A DNA stretch of 64,000 nucleotides, taken from Casimicrobiaceae bacterium. Lineage in GTDB: Bacteria; Pseudomonadota; Gammaproteobacteria; Burkholderiales; Casimicrobiaceae. Shown piece by piece: positions 18,070 through 26,874 of this stretch. The stretch's first letter is position 1, and every line of letters starts with the position of its first letter. Where the stretch lies: positions 62,001 through 126,000 of the forward strand of contig JAPKHK010000001.1 in assembly GCA_026646885.1 (NCBI GenBank). The letters run 5' to 3'. Made by a program: the position numbers and the translations under genes. The notes under the pieces are model-generated. The model was not told the origin of the DNA. It made no database searches and worked only from the letters and a program-made list of their open reading frames with translations.

Positions 18070-18178
18070 AACCCCTGGGTACAAGCTGGCGCTGCTTGCA
18101 CCGTGTTGCGAGCGGCTGGCGCCTGCCTGGCGAAGGCACCTCCTTCCACCCGTGGGTGGGTGCTGGAAAGGCCAATCG

Positions 18179-19207
18179 ATGAGCTTGAACGTACCCTATC
18201 CCTGGCAATCGGCGCTTGCCGAGGGTTTGTTCGCTCGGCGCGAGGCCTGGCCGCATGGCCTTTTGTTGCATGGTCCGGCAGGACACGGCAAGCGCGCGCT
18301 CGCCAGGTATCTCGCCAAGGCGCAGTTGTGCGAAGCTCCAGCGTCGAATGGCGAACCCTGCGGGACTTGCTCAGGCTGCCATTGGGTCGAGGAGGGTCAG
18401 CACCCCGATTTGCGCTGGCTGGCGCCCAACCAACCCGCCGAGGATGAGCCGGAGGCGAGGGCGGGCCGCGAAATCATTCCGGTCGACCAGGTGCGCGAAC
18501 TGATCGATTTCGTAATGCTTACCCCGCATCGACTGCGCCAAAAAATAGTGGTGCTCGCACCGGCCGAGGCCATGAATCTTGCGGCCGCGAACGCGCTGCT
18601 CAAGACCCTGGAGGAGCCGCCTGCATCGACCCTGCTATTGCTGGTGAGCGATCGCCTGGGGCGCTTGCCGGCAACGATTACCAGCCGATGCGCCAAGATC
18701 GCCGCACCGCGACCAAGCACCAGCGAGGCTCTGTCCTGGCTGGCATCTCAGGGTATGGCGGCGCCCGCGGATCTGCTCGCGCAAGCGGGGGGCGCGCCGC
18801 TGCGAGCGCTGGAATTGGCCGAACCGAGCTATCAGGAGGAGCGGCGCGAACTGCTTGCGCAACTGGTCGTTCCCCAGAAGCTATCGGCAGTGGCGATGGG
18901 GGTGAGGCTCGACGCGGTCGCTAAGCCGGAACGCAAGCTGCGCTTGGCCTGGTGGCTCGATATGCTGGCGACTTGGAGCTATGACCTGGCCGCCCTGGCC
19001 AGTGGGAGTCCCCCTAGATACCACCCGGACTTCCGGGAGTCCGCGTCCGCGCTGGCAAGCCGGCTAGCGCCGCTGCCTTTGATTCGATATCATCGCGAAG
19101 TGTTGCTGCAAAAGCGCTTGATCGGGCACCCGCTCGTGCCACGCCTTGTGGCGGAGCAGATGATTCAGGCTTATCGCGAGGCGATTGTGTTGGGGACGGT
19201 GCGCTGA
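18179..19207 (+). CDS. holB: DNA polymerase III subunit delta'
   Basis: 342 residues from the ATG at 18179 (GGAAAG a few bases upstream); the frame is open back to 17942 within tmk but that part is a shadow. Clamp-loader AAA features: PWPHGLLLHGPAGHGKRALA, a zinc module with closely spaced cysteines (CGTCSGC), IVVLAPAEAMNLAAANALLKTLEEPP (Walker B/sensor region) and TITSRCAKIAAP with the SRC motif. Delta' is the stator of the clamp loader that opens the beta sliding clamp. It stands in the conserved tmk-holB-pilZ order. Confidence 0.95.
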   Translation: MSLNVPYPWQSALAEGLFARREAWPHGLLLHGPAGHGKRALARYLAKAQLCEAPASNGEPCGTCSGCHWVEEGQHPDLRWLAPNQPAEDEPEARAGREIIPVDQVRELIDFVMLTPHRLRQKIVVLAPAEAMNLAAANALLKTLEEPPASTLLLLVSDRLGRLPATITSRCAKIAAPRPSTSEALSWLASQGMAAPADLLAQAGGAPLRALELAEPSYQEERRELLAQLVVPQKLSAVAMGVRLDAVAKPERKLRLAWWLDMLATWSYDLAALASGSPPRYHPDFRESASALASRLAPLPLIRYHREVLLQKRLIGHPLVPRLVAEQMIQAYREAIVLGTVR

Positions 19208-19214
19208 GGGGAAA

Positions 19215-19613
19215 ATGGTAACCAAGGGAAACAAGGGCCCGGATCCTTCTACCGGCGCGGTGCTCGGCGCGGTGGCGCGTCCGGGCGTGCTATCGCTCAA
19301 TATTCGCGAACGCACCGCGCTCTACGCCGCCTACATGCCCTGGATCAAGGGGGGAGGCATCTTCATTCCCACCAACCGTCCTTATCAGCTGGGAGACGAG
19401 GTGTTCATGCTGCTCTCGCTGATGGACGATCCCGCCAAGATTGCGGTCCAGGGCAAGGTGGTTTGGATCACACCCGATGGAGTGCAAGGTAATCGCAGCC
19501 AAGGCATCGGTGTGCAGTTCACCAATGACGAGACTGGATTCACGGCCCGCAACAAGATCGAGGGAATCCTCGGCGGCACGCTCAGTTCCACGCGCTCGAC
19601 CCATACGATGTAG
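19215..19613 (+). CDS. pilZ: PilZ domain protein, type IV pilus type
   Basis: About 132 residues from the ATG at 19215, with GAGGGGAAA just before it. A single PilZ beta-barrel (GVLSLNIRERTALYAAYMPW, GGIFIPTNRPYQLGDEVFMLL, VVWITPDG, QGIGVQFTND). The RxxxR and NxSxxG residues that bind cyclic di-GMP are not seen, as in the founding pilus-assembly PilZ, which acts through protein contacts. Position directly after holB is the same as for that gene in pseudomonads. No other pilus gene lies in the window. Confidence 0.85.
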   Translation: MVTKGNKGPDPSTGAVLGAVARPGVLSLNIRERTALYAAYMPWIKGGGIFIPTNRPYQLGDEVFMLLSLMDDPAKIAVQGKVVWITPDGVQGNRSQGIGVQFTNDETGFTARNKIEGILGGTLSSTRSTHTM

Positions 19614-19648
19614 CGTACCGCAGTGGCGGCACGCGCTTCCCCGAGGCG

Positions 19649-20458
19649 TTGCGGCCGATACATGCTTGCTCGGATACCCCGTTGTTCGTCGATTCCCACT
19701 GTCATCTCGATTTTCCCGAGTTCGCCAATGAACTCCCGGCGTTACTCGCCCGCATGGCGGACAGCGAGGTCACACACGCACTGTGTGTCAGCGTGGAGCT
19801 ACCCGGATTTTCCAAGGTCCTGGCCCTGGCCGAGGCGCACGCGCAGCTCTTTGCCACGGTGGGCGTGCATCCAGACTATCCAGATACCGTCGAACCCACG
19901 GTGGAGACATTGCTCGCACGCGCGCAGCATCCCAAAGTCGTGGGGATCGGTGAAACCGGACTGGATTACTACCGCCTGACCGGCGACTCGGACTGGCAGC
20001 GCGAACGCTTTCGCGTGCATGTGCGCGCCGCGCGGCTCAGCCACAAGCCGCTGGTGATTCATACGCGCAACGCCGCCACAGACACGCTGGCGATATTACG
20101 GGAGGAGGGCCCGGTTCCTGCGGGCGGGGTGTTTCACTGCTTCACCGAGGATTGGTCGGTGGCCTCGGCGGCTCTTGATCTGGGCTTTCACCTCTCCTTT
20201 TCGGGGATCGTCAGCTTTCGCAATGCCAAGGCCGTGCACGATGTTGCGCGACGCTGCCCACTCGAGCGCATGCTCATCGAGACCGACGCGCCGTATCTCG
20301 CGCCGGTGCCGCATCGGGGGAAGCGCAACGAACCAGCCTACGTGCGGCATGTAGCCGAGGCGATTGCAGGCCTGAAGGAGGAGCCGGTGGAGGTGATCGC
20401 CGAAGCCACCACTGCCAACTTCTTTCGCATGTTCCAAATCCCGGCGGCGGCAAGATGA
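19649..20458 (+). CDS. TatD family metal-dependent hydrolase (YcfH-like)
   Basis: About 269 residues if started at the TTG at 19649; another TTG at 19682 begins directly at LFVDSHCHLD and may be the true start. Metal-binding and catalytic motifs of the TIM-barrel DNase family are all present: DSHCHLDF, GIGETGLDYY, KPLVIHTRNA, FHCFTED and LIETDAPYLAP. TatD-family proteins show nuclease activity in vitro; the cellular substrate of this branch is unclear. It follows pilZ in the mltG-tmk-holB-pilZ run and overlaps the next gene by four bases (ATGA). Confidence 0.9.
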   Translation: MRPIHACSDTPLFVDSHCHLDFPEFANELPALLARMADSEVTHALCVSVELPGFSKVLALAEAHAQLFATVGVHPDYPDTVEPTVETLLARAQHPKVVGIGETGLDYYRLTGDSDWQRERFRVHVRAARLSHKPLVIHTRNAATDTLAILREEGPVPAGGVFHCFTEDWSVASAALDLGFHLSFSGIVSFRNAKAVHDVARRCPLERMLIETDAPYLAPVPHRGKRNEPAYVRHVAEAIAGLKEEPVEVIAEATTANFFRMFQIPAAAR

Positions 20459-21102
20459 GAGGGCGCGCTTACTTTGCTGCCGGCAGTCTGTCGATTTGCT
20501 TGGCTCTGTCGGCCCTGGCCGCCGAGCGCACGGCCTTTGACGAGTTTCATCGGGCCATCAGCGTCGGCGACCGTGCCAGCGTCGCAGCCTTGCTCCAGCG
20601 TGGCATGGATCCCAACCTGGTGGATGAAGTCGGCACCCCGGCATTAGTGAATGCCGTCCGCGGCGGTGATCTGGACCTCGTGGCGTCCTTGTTGCGAGCA
20701 GGCGCCAAGCCCGACCGGCGAACGCCCCAGGGCGATAGCGCAATCATGGTCGCCGCTTTGCAGGGCCGCCTCGACATGGTCAAGCTGCTGCGCAAATTCG
20801 GCGCTGCGATGAACCATCCCGGCTGGTCCGCGCTTCTATATGCCGCCACCAATGGGCACACTGCGGTGATTACGTTTTTGCTTGAATCCGGGGCCGATGT
20901 CGCGACGACCGCACCTAACGGCGTATCGCCGCTGATGATGGCGGTGCGCGGCGGCCATGCGGCAGCGGTGAAGCTGTTGCTGGAGCATGGGGCCGACCCC
21001 AGATTCAAGGCCGAGTCCGGCGCCACGGCGCTGCAGTGGGCTCTCGCCCGCGAGCACCATGAGATTGCCGTTCTGCTCAGGACCGCCGGGGCGACGGAGT
21101 AG
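20455..21102 (+). CDS. Exported ankyrin-repeat protein
   Basis: 215 residues. A signal peptide (MRGRAYFAAGSLSICLALSALAA) is followed by about five ankyrin repeats with the usual TPLxxAxxxGHxxxVxxLLxxGA pattern, for example TPALVNAVRGGDLDLVASLL and SPLMMAVRGGHAAAVKLLLE. It should be a periplasmic interaction module; the partner is unknown. Start ATG overlaps the tatD-like stop, so it is the last gene of that run. Convergent with the NlpC/P60 gene 18 bases away. Confidence 0.85.
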   Translation: MRGRAYFAAGSLSICLALSALAAERTAFDEFHRAISVGDRASVAALLQRGMDPNLVDEVGTPALVNAVRGGDLDLVASLLRAGAKPDRRTPQGDSAIMVAALQGRLDMVKLLRKFGAAMNHPGWSALLYAATNGHTAVITFLLESGADVATTAPNGVSPLMMAVRGGHAAAVKLLLEHGADPRFKAESGATALQWALAREHHEIAVLLRTAGATE

Positions 21103-21119
21103 CGAAACAGCGCGTTGTG

Positions 21120-21746
21120 CTAGCCGGGCTCGCGTTCTGCAACGGCAACCTTGTCTGGCATGGCTGGCGCATCCAGCCCTTGGAGTGCCGCCGCGTTGGC
21201 TGAGGGAATCATGAGTTCCGGCAGCGCCCCCACCAGGCGCCTCGCTCCGTTGAAGCGCTTGCGCCAGTAGTTGTCCGTAATCTGCACGATCTCGACTTCG
21301 CTGTTCTTGTTTGGCGCATGAATGAAACGGTTGTCGCCGAGGTAGATGCCGACATGGGAATAGGCGAAGCGGCGGGTATTGAAAAACACCAAGTCGCCGG
21401 GTAGGAGATCCTTCATTGCGACCTTCTCTCCCAGGCGTCCCATTTCGCGCGCCGTACGCGGGAGGGTCACGCCGGTGACCTGTTGGAAGACGTAGCGAAC
21501 TAAGCCGCTGCAATCCAGGCCGCTCTCCGGGGTGTTTCCCCCGAACTTGTAGTTCACTCCGATCATGCCCAAGGCGTACACGGCGACGTCCTGGGCGTTT
21601 GACCAGACCATTTCGGTTGCCGCCTTGAGGTCAAATCGTGCTGGCTTTTGCGCCAAGTCCTCGGCCCGGAGCGCTTCCGAGGCCACCGCGAGAAGGACGA
21701 CAGACATCGCGGCGGCGGCCCGTCGAATTAAATTGTGATCAGCCAT
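21120..21746 (-). CDS. NlpC/P60 family peptidoglycan endopeptidase
   Basis: 208 residues. A signal peptide ends near residue 28 (ASEALRA). The C40 peptidase core runs from about residue 53: GVNYKFGG, Cys79 in GLDCSGLVRYVF, PRTAREM, LLPGDLVFF, His131 in SHVGIYLG and the third polar residue His143 in FIHAP. It should cut the D-Glu/mDAP bond of stem peptides in the periplasm. It is last in a minus-strand run with a TPMT-like methyltransferase, rnfH and ratA; AT-rich ATTATAG occurs in the gap just upstream and could be a -10. Confidence 0.92.
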   Translation of the reverse strand: MADHNLIRRAAAAMSVVLLAVASEALRAEDLAQKPARFDLKAATEMVWSNAQDVAVYALGMIGVNYKFGGNTPESGLDCSGLVRYVFQQVTGVTLPRTAREMGRLGEKVAMKDLLPGDLVFFNTRRFAYSHVGIYLGDNRFIHAPNKNSEVEIVQITDNYWRKRFNGARRLVGALPELMIPSANAAALQGLDAPAMPDKVAVAEREPG

Positions 21747-21777
21747 GTCTTAATTATAGCGCAAAAGGGATGCTCAC

Positions 21778-22422
21778 TTAACTATATGTTTGTCCGACGT
21801 TTTGCACTGCGCTGAGAGGTTTGCGTCGCCACTGCTGCCAGCGCTCGGCGTCGCGGAAAACGGGTAGTGAGTCCGTCGCTGCGTGGTCGGCGAAGCGCTC
21901 GAACCAGGGGTCGAGCAAATCCAGGAGGTGCCCATCGTCAATCGGGAACGGCGGGCCCCGGCCAGTCTCGGAAGCCACGAAGAAATAGCCGCAGAGTGTG
22001 CCCCCAGCGGCGACGAGTTCGCCCATGCGCCGAGCGTAGGCGGGCCACAGGCGTGGCGGCAAGGCACACAAGAAGGCTCGCTCATAAACGTGGGGCCAAC
22101 CTCGCTCGCCGGCAAGCTGAAAGAAATCAGCTTCGCAGACGCAGTCGGCGTGCGGTCCTAGCTGTGCCTTGGCGCGGGCTACCGCGGCGGGACTGTAGTC
22201 GATGGCAAGCACTTGATGCCCAGCGGCTGCCAGAGCCGCCACTTCGTACGCGCTGCCGCAGCCGGGAACAAGCACCTGAGTGGCTGGGGGCAGCGTGGCC
22301 ACCCAGGCGAGAAAGTCTGCGGGCGCGGCACCCCGATCCCAGGGCGTGACTCCGTCGCGATAGCGCGTCTCCCAGAATTCGGGTTGTGCCGGGTCCTGGC
22401 GTGGCGGCTTGGTATCGTTCAT
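21778..22422 (-). CDS. Thiopurine S-methyltransferase-like methyltransferase
   Basis: 214 residues. The family N-terminus FWETRYRDGVTPWDRGAAPADF is followed by SAM motif I VLVPGCGSAYEVAAL and motif II LAIDYSPAAVARAKA, then CEADFF and RAFLCALPPRLWPAYARRM. Bacterial TPMT-like proteins methylate thiols, tellurite or selenite-type substrates in vitro; the natural substrate here is not known. The ATG overlaps the stop of rnfH (ATGA), so it is coupled to the ratA-rnfH pair. Confidence 0.85.
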   Translation of the reverse strand: MNDTKPPRQDPAQPEFWETRYRDGVTPWDRGAAPADFLAWVATLPPATQVLVPGCGSAYEVAALAAAGHQVLAIDYSPAAVARAKAQLGPHADCVCEADFFQLAGERGWPHVYERAFLCALPPRLWPAYARRMGELVAAGGTLCGYFFVASETGRGPPFPIDDGHLLDLLDPWFERFADHAATDSLPVFRDAERWQQWRRKPLSAVQNVGQTYS

Positions 22423-22727
22423 GCTTCGCCCCCGCCCTTACGCATGACCTTGCCTTCTGCGGCTCGCTGCCGTCGGATTTCCTTGGGATCGGCACGGAGT
22501 GCGCGGTAGATTTCGATGCGGTCGCCTTGCCGCAGCCGGCTGTCGAGCTTCACCAGCCTGCCGAACACGCCGACTTTGTTCCTGTCGAGATCGATTTCTG
22601 GGTGCCGCGCCAGGAGCCCAGAACCCTCAATGGCTGAGCGCACGGTTGTTTCCGAGTCTACGCGTAGGTCGATGAGCGTGGTTTCCGCAGGCAGGGCGTA
22701 GGCAACTTGCACTTCGAGTAGGGGCAT
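22419..22727 (-). CDS. rnfH: RnfH family ubiquitin-like protein
   Basis: 102 residues. The beta-grasp fold is indicated by LLEVQVAYALPAETTLIDL, VGVFGRLVKLDSRLRQGDRIEIYRAL and the highly charged tail ADPKEIRRQRAAEGK that is standard for this family. Function is not established despite the Rnf name. Start codon and the stop of ratA share bases (TGATG). The ratA-rnfH pair divergent from smpB is conserved in many proteobacteria, supporting the call. The long 275-residue frame in which it lies overlaps ratA and is not real upstream of this ATG. Confidence 0.92.
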   Translation of the reverse strand: MPLLEVQVAYALPAETTLIDLRVDSETTVRSAIEGSGLLARHPEIDLDRNKVGVFGRLVKLDSRLRQGDRIEIYRALRADPKEIRRQRAAEGKVMRKGGGEA

Positions 22728-23164
22728 CAGGGTTCTCCGTAGAGTTCTTCGGCGCGGCGCACGAAGGCATCGATGAAGCTGTGGGCGATGTGATTGAAGA
22801 CCGGGCCGACGATCTTTTCCAGGGTGCGGCTCGAAAACTCGTAATGCAGCTCGAATTCGACTTTGCAGGCGGTCTCGCCGAGTGCGGTGAAGCGCCAGGC
22901 ACCGTCGAGCGCGCGGAAAGGACCGTCCTTGAGGGTTATGACTATCTCTCGGGGAGGTGCGTGACGGTTTTCCGTAGTGAATGTCTGGCGCACACCATGG
23001 TAGGCAATGTCGACGCTGGCGATCACGCCGTCCTCGCGCCGCTCGATCACGCGCGTTGCGCCGCACCAAGGCAGGAAGCGCGGGTAATGCTCCACACCTT
23101 CGACGAGCGCAAACATCTGTTGAGCGCGGTACATCACCAGTACCGATTTTCTTACGCTGGCCAT
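22727..23164 (-). CDS. ratA: RatA / coenzyme Q-binding START-like protein
   Basis: 145 residues with the polyketide cyclase/START fold: [29 protein letters not shown] at the start, then [36 protein letters not shown] and [13 protein letters not shown]. In E. coli the homologue was reported to bind 50S subunits and hinder 70S formation, while other members (Coq10-like) bind ubiquinone; which applies here is undecided. It opens a minus-strand operon with rnfH and is divergent from smpB with ~65 bases between. Confidence 0.92.
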   Translation of the reverse strand: MASVRKSVLVMYRAQQMFALVEGVEHYPRFLPWCGATRVIERREDGVIASVDIAYHGVRQTFTTENRHAPPREIVITLKDGPFRALDGAWRFTALGETACKVEFELHYEFSSRTLEKIVGPVFNHIAHSFIDAFVRRAEELYGEP

Positions 23165-23229
23165 GGGTCGCGGAGGGGCATAATGAGGTCATCGACGGTA
23201 GAATACGCACCCTGATCGAGGCCCGCGAC

Positions 23230-23682
23230 ATGTCCATCATCGACAACAGAAAAGCATATCACGACTACTTCATCGAGGAAAAACTCGAAGCCGGTCTGTC
23301 GCTCGAGGGCTGGGAAGTCAAATCCATTCGGGCCGGCCGGGTGCAAATCAAGGAGGCCTACGTAGTGGTGAAAGGCGGCGAAGTGCATCTGCTCGGTGCG
23401 CACATTAGTCCCTTGGCCACGGCCTCCACCCACATCAAACCCGATCCGGTGCGTACCCGCAAACTGCTTCTGCAAGCGCGCGAGATCAGCCGGCTGATCG
23501 GGCAGGTTGATCGCGCCGGATACACGTTGGTGCCGCTCGACATGCACTACAAGGCGGGGCGAATCAAACTCACCATCGGGCTGGCCAAGGGTAAGAAGCA
23601 GTACGACAAGCGCGAGTCGGAGAAAGCGCGTGACTGGGAACGTGAAAAAGGCCGCATGTTGCGCCAGCGGGCAAGGGGCTAG
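23230..23682 (+). CDS. smpB: SsrA-binding protein
   Basis: 150 residues, normal length. Start at the ATG at 23230 ([15 protein letters not shown]); an upstream open frame runs antisense to ratA and is not coding. Core motifs: [42 protein letters not shown] and the C-terminal basic tail [20 protein letters not shown] that enters the ribosome mRNA channel. SmpB delivers tmRNA to stalled ribosomes. tmRNA itself was not found in the window. Confidence 0.97.
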   Translation: MSIIDNRKAYHDYFIEEKLEAGLSLEGWEVKSIRAGRVQIKEAYVVVKGGEVHLLGAHISPLATASTHIKPDPVRTRKLLLQAREISRLIGQVDRAGYTLVPLDMHYKAGRIKLTIGLAKGKKQYDKRESEKARDWEREKGRMLRQRARG

Positions 23683-23695
23683 GTGGTCTCCCGTG

Positions 23696-24982
23696 TCAGG
23701 CACCGCCACTGAGTGCCGCCCGTGCCGCAGCGATCCCGCTGCGCACGGCGGCCTCGATAGTTCCAGGAAAGTGCGGGTAACAGTAGTCACCGGCGAGGAA
23801 AAGCCGTGGCGCAGCACGCATGGGTGGCGGTGCGCGGTTCGGGCGGCAGGCGTAGGTGGCGCGCCTTTCGGTCAGAAGGCGGGACCAAGCGGGCTTGCCC
23901 AGTTCCGGAAAAAGCCGTTCAACTTGGCTGGCGGCGGCGCCCAATAGCAGAGGGCGGGCGGCGAGCCGGATGTCGGTTTCGGCGCTGATAACCGTCGCCA
24001 TCAGGCCGGATGTGCCGCAGAGTTGCCCACGGTCCAGCAGCCACTGGCCTGGCGAGCCGTCGAGCGCCATGATCGGATCAGGGAGCCGCGCTTCGGGTGA
24101 AAAGCGCCAGTAGATCGTGCGAATCGGCTGATAACCCGTCACTTCATTCTTCGCGGCAAGGTCGCGCAGGCTTTCGATCGTTGCGGCAAAGACCGATAGC
24201 TGCTGGGGGCTGACCGCAAGAATGACCGCGTCGAACTCGGTGCGCTCGCCTGGGGTCGTGATGAGCCAGCGTGACTGGGATGCCTCCAGGCTGCGCACAG
24301 GGAACCCGAGCCGAATTTTGGCGCCTTGGCGATCGAGCCATGCGACCGCCGGCTGGGGGAAAAGCTCTCCCAGGTCACAACGGGGGAGGAGCAAATCGGA
24401 GTCGGACCGACCGTTGGCAAATGCCGCTTGCAGCACGTTCAGGAACACCTGAGCCGAGGCAAGGTGCAAGGGCGTATTGAGGGCAGCCAGACACAGTGGC
24501 TCCCAGAGGTTCCGCACCACGTCCGAGGGCTGACTCTGAAGCAGTTCTGCCACGGTTTGTCGCGCATCGGTGCGAAATGCGGCCAGGCGTAGGCGGGCGG
24601 CGAAGCGCAGTGCCGCAATGCGATCGGCCAAACGCAAGCCTTGCGCGGAGAGCAGTCCGACGACCAAATTCAAGGGTGCAGGGATCTCTGGGAGGCGCAG
24701 CAAGAAGGCGCCGCGTTGGTGCACGCTGAGCGCTTGGCGCAGCAGCGCGTGCTGTGTCGACCCCGGCGCGACGACCTCCATCAGGCGGAGCGTTTCGTGG
24801 TAAGCACCGAGCAAGATGTGTTGCCCGTTGTCGAGCGTGAGACCGTCGATTTGAACGCTGCGAGCCCGCCCGCCCGGCTGCCTCGCAGACTCGTAGATCG
24901 TCACCGGTCGTCCTGCTTGGCGGAGCGTGATGGCGGCGGCGAGGCCAGCGCAGCCGGCGCCGATGACCGCGATGTTCTTCAT
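23696..24982 (-). CDS. hpnE: Hydroxysqualene dehydroxylase HpnE
   Basis: 428 residues from the ATG at 24982, which overlaps the hpnD stop (ATGA). The N-terminal FAD dinucleotide motif is VIGAGCAGLAAAI with the ESARQPGGRARS second strand and LDNGQHILLGAYHETL, matching the squalene-associated FAD-dependent desaturase family. The C-terminal FAD motif is LFLAGDYCYPHFPGTIEAAVRSG. It reduces hydroxysqualene to squalene, the last step of the HpnCDE route. No squalene-hopene cyclase gene is in the window. Confidence 0.93.
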   Translation of the reverse strand: MKNIAVIGAGCAGLAAAITLRQAGRPVTIYESARQPGGRARSVQIDGLTLDNGQHILLGAYHETLRLMEVVAPGSTQHALLRQALSVHQRGAFLLRLPEIPAPLNLVVGLLSAQGLRLADRIAALRFAARLRLAAFRTDARQTVAELLQSQPSDVVRNLWEPLCLAALNTPLHLASAQVFLNVLQAAFANGRSDSDLLLPRCDLGELFPQPAVAWLDRQGAKIRLGFPVRSLEASQSRWLITTPGERTEFDAVILAVSPQQLSVFAATIESLRDLAAKNEVTGYQPIRTIYWRFSPEARLPDPIMALDGSPGQWLLDRGQLCGTSGLMATVISAETDIRLAARPLLLGAAASQVERLFPELGKPAWSRLLTERRATYACRPNRAPPPMRAAPRLFLAGDYCYPHFPGTIEAAVRSGIAAARAALSGGA

Positions 24983-25830
24983 CGTCGCCATTCGGCGCGT
25001 TCGCGCAGGTAAGTGCGCGTCGCGATCCAGAGCTTGCGCCAACCCGGCAAAGCAATGCGATGGCGCAGGACGTGGCAACCGTCGCGCTCGATTTCTTCTA
25101 GCACGGTGCGGTAGATCGCCGCCATGATTAGCCCAGGGAGTTGTGACCTGCGATCGGCCGCTGGCAGCGTCGCCAGAGCCTGCTGGTAGAACCCTTGCGC
25201 GCGCGCGATCTGCGCGCGCATGAGGTCGTGGAACTCCGAAGTTTCGCGTCCGTGCAAGAGATCCTTGGCGATCACACCGTGCTTGGCGAGTTCGTCCTGC
25301 GGCAGGTAGATGCGGCCGCGGCGGGCGTCCTCGCCCACGTCGCGCAGGATGTTGGTGAGTTGAAAGGCGATTCCCAGGTCATGGGCGTAACGGCGGGTTT
25401 CGCGCCGGGTGGCGCCGAAGATCTCGGCAGACAGCAGGCCGACCACCCCCGCAACGCGGTAGCAATAGAGCTGCAGGGACTTGAAATCCGGGTATCGCGT
25501 CTGGGCAAGATCCATGGCCATGCCGTCGATGATTTCTTCAAAGAGCTCGCGATCCAGACCGAAACATTTGGTGACCGGTTCCAAGGCGAGCCCGACGGGA
25601 TGTTGCGGTCGGCCTTCGTAGACTGCAGCGAGTTCCCGGCGCCACCAATCCAGCTTGCGTCGTGCCACTTCTGGCTCAGGACAGTCGTCGACGACGTCAT
25701 CGACCTCCCGGCAGAACGCGTAGAGTGCGGTAATGGCTCGGCGGCGCTCCGGATCGAGAAAGCGAAAGCTATGATAGAAGCTCGAGCCGCTGGCTGCGGC
25801 ACGCTGCGCGCAGTATTCGTCAGGCGTCAT
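24979..25830 (-). CDS. hpnD: Presqualene diphosphate synthase HpnD
   Basis: 283 residues from the ATG at 25830 that overlaps the hpnC stop. All-alpha squalene/phytoene synthase fold with both Asp-rich motifs: FCREVDDVVDD (first) and FQLTNILRDVGEDA (second), plus SSFYHSFRFLDPERR and YCYRVAGVVGLL. It joins two farnesyl diphosphates into presqualene diphosphate. The intact Asp motifs and adjacency to hpnC and hpnE distinguish it from phytoene synthase. Confidence 0.93.
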   Translation of the reverse strand: MTPDEYCAQRAAASGSSFYHSFRFLDPERRRAITALYAFCREVDDVVDDCPEPEVARRKLDWWRRELAAVYEGRPQHPVGLALEPVTKCFGLDRELFEEIIDGMAMDLAQTRYPDFKSLQLYCYRVAGVVGLLSAEIFGATRRETRRYAHDLGIAFQLTNILRDVGEDARRGRIYLPQDELAKHGVIAKDLLHGRETSEFHDLMRAQIARAQGFYQQALATLPAADRRSQLPGLIMAAIYRTVLEEIERDGCHVLRHRIALPGWRKLWIATRTYLRERAEWRR

Positions 25831-26651
25831 CTGGCTCTGCGTCCTTGGAGCGCTGCACGCGAGAGAATCACCAGCCAATCCCAGCTGCCAAGCTGCGGTC
25901 GGGCGCCAAAGACGTCGCCGCGCACTTTTTCGAGGCGCTCCAGAATCCGCAGCCCGCCCTCAATCACCAGCTTGAGCTCGAATCCGATTCGGCCGGAGAG
26001 GCGCTCGCCGAGTTCTGCCCCGGAAAGCAGCAGGTCCCTGGCTCGCTGGTGCTGAAAGTGCATCAGTGCCTGCCATGGGGGGCCGGTTTGCTCTGGGCCG
26101 ATGGCCTCGGCATCGACACCAAAGCGGGCACATTCGTCAAGCGGCAGATAGACTCGCCCTTTGGCATGATCGATGGCAACATCCTGGCAGAAATTCACCA
26201 GTTGTAGCGCGGTGCATAAGGCGTCTGATTGACTCTGCGCAAGGTCACCGCCTACGCCATACAAGCGTAGCAACAGGCGGCCAATGGGGTTGGCCGAGCG
26301 CCGACAGTACTCGCTCAGCTCGCTGAAGTCGCTGTAGCGAATCTTGTACACGTCCTGCGTGAAGGCGTCGAGAAGCAGGTAGAAGGGCTCGGTCGGTAGT
26401 TGCCATTGCTTCTGTGTTGCAGCGAGCGCGTTGAGAATGGGGTCTTCGACCACTTTCCCGGAAAGTGCTTGGTCGAGTGCGCGGCGGTAATCGGCCAAAG
26501 CGCGTAGGCGCTCTTCGGGGGAGGCGTCACCTTCGTCAGCGAGGTCATCCGCATGTCGGGCGAAGCGATAGATCGCGGTGACCGGCGGGCGCAGGTGGCG
26601 CGGCAGGACAATCGAAGCGACCGGAAAATTCTCGTAGTGATCGACGGACAA
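25827..26651 (-). CDS. hpnC: Hydroxysqualene synthase HpnC
   Basis: 274 residues. Starts with the family mark ENFPVASIVLPRHLRPPVTAIYRFAR; the first Asp motif is RHADDLADEGD and the second LQLVNFCQDVAID, slightly different from HpnD as expected for the enzyme that hydrolyses presqualene diphosphate to hydroxysqualene. RSANPIGRLLLRLYG lies between. First gene of hpnC-D-E; it is divergent from tRNA-Leu, with 66 bases between. Confidence 0.93.
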   Translation of the reverse strand: MSVDHYENFPVASIVLPRHLRPPVTAIYRFARHADDLADEGDASPEERLRALADYRRALDQALSGKVVEDPILNALAATQKQWQLPTEPFYLLLDAFTQDVYKIRYSDFSELSEYCRRSANPIGRLLLRLYGVGGDLAQSQSDALCTALQLVNFCQDVAIDHAKGRVYLPLDECARFGVDAEAIGPEQTGPPWQALMHFQHQRARDLLLSGAELGERLSGRIGFELKLVIEGGLRILERLEKVRGDVFGARPQLGSWDWLVILSRAALQGRRAR

Positions 26652-26678
26652 GGCTCGTCTGCCGGGGCTTTCCCGCCT

Positions 26679-26708
26679 TTGGCTGCGGTCAGCTCGCTAT
26701 GATACAAT
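26679..26708 (+). promoter_or_regulatory. Predicted promoter of tRNA-Leu
   Basis: TTGGCT (26679-26684), an 18-base spacer and TACAAT (26703-26708), with an overlapping alternative TATGAT at 26698-26703. The start of transcription would fall only a few bases before the tRNA 5' end at 26718. It might also serve trigger factor, which follows the tRNA on the same strand. Confidence 0.5.
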
Positions 26709-26717
26709 GAAAAGTTT

Positions 26718-26802
<85 letters not shown>

Positions 26803-26874
26803 GGGGCGAGCATTCGCTCCGTGCCCTCCAGTCGCATGGGGCAAGACTAATGGATCAGAGAGACGAGGAAACCT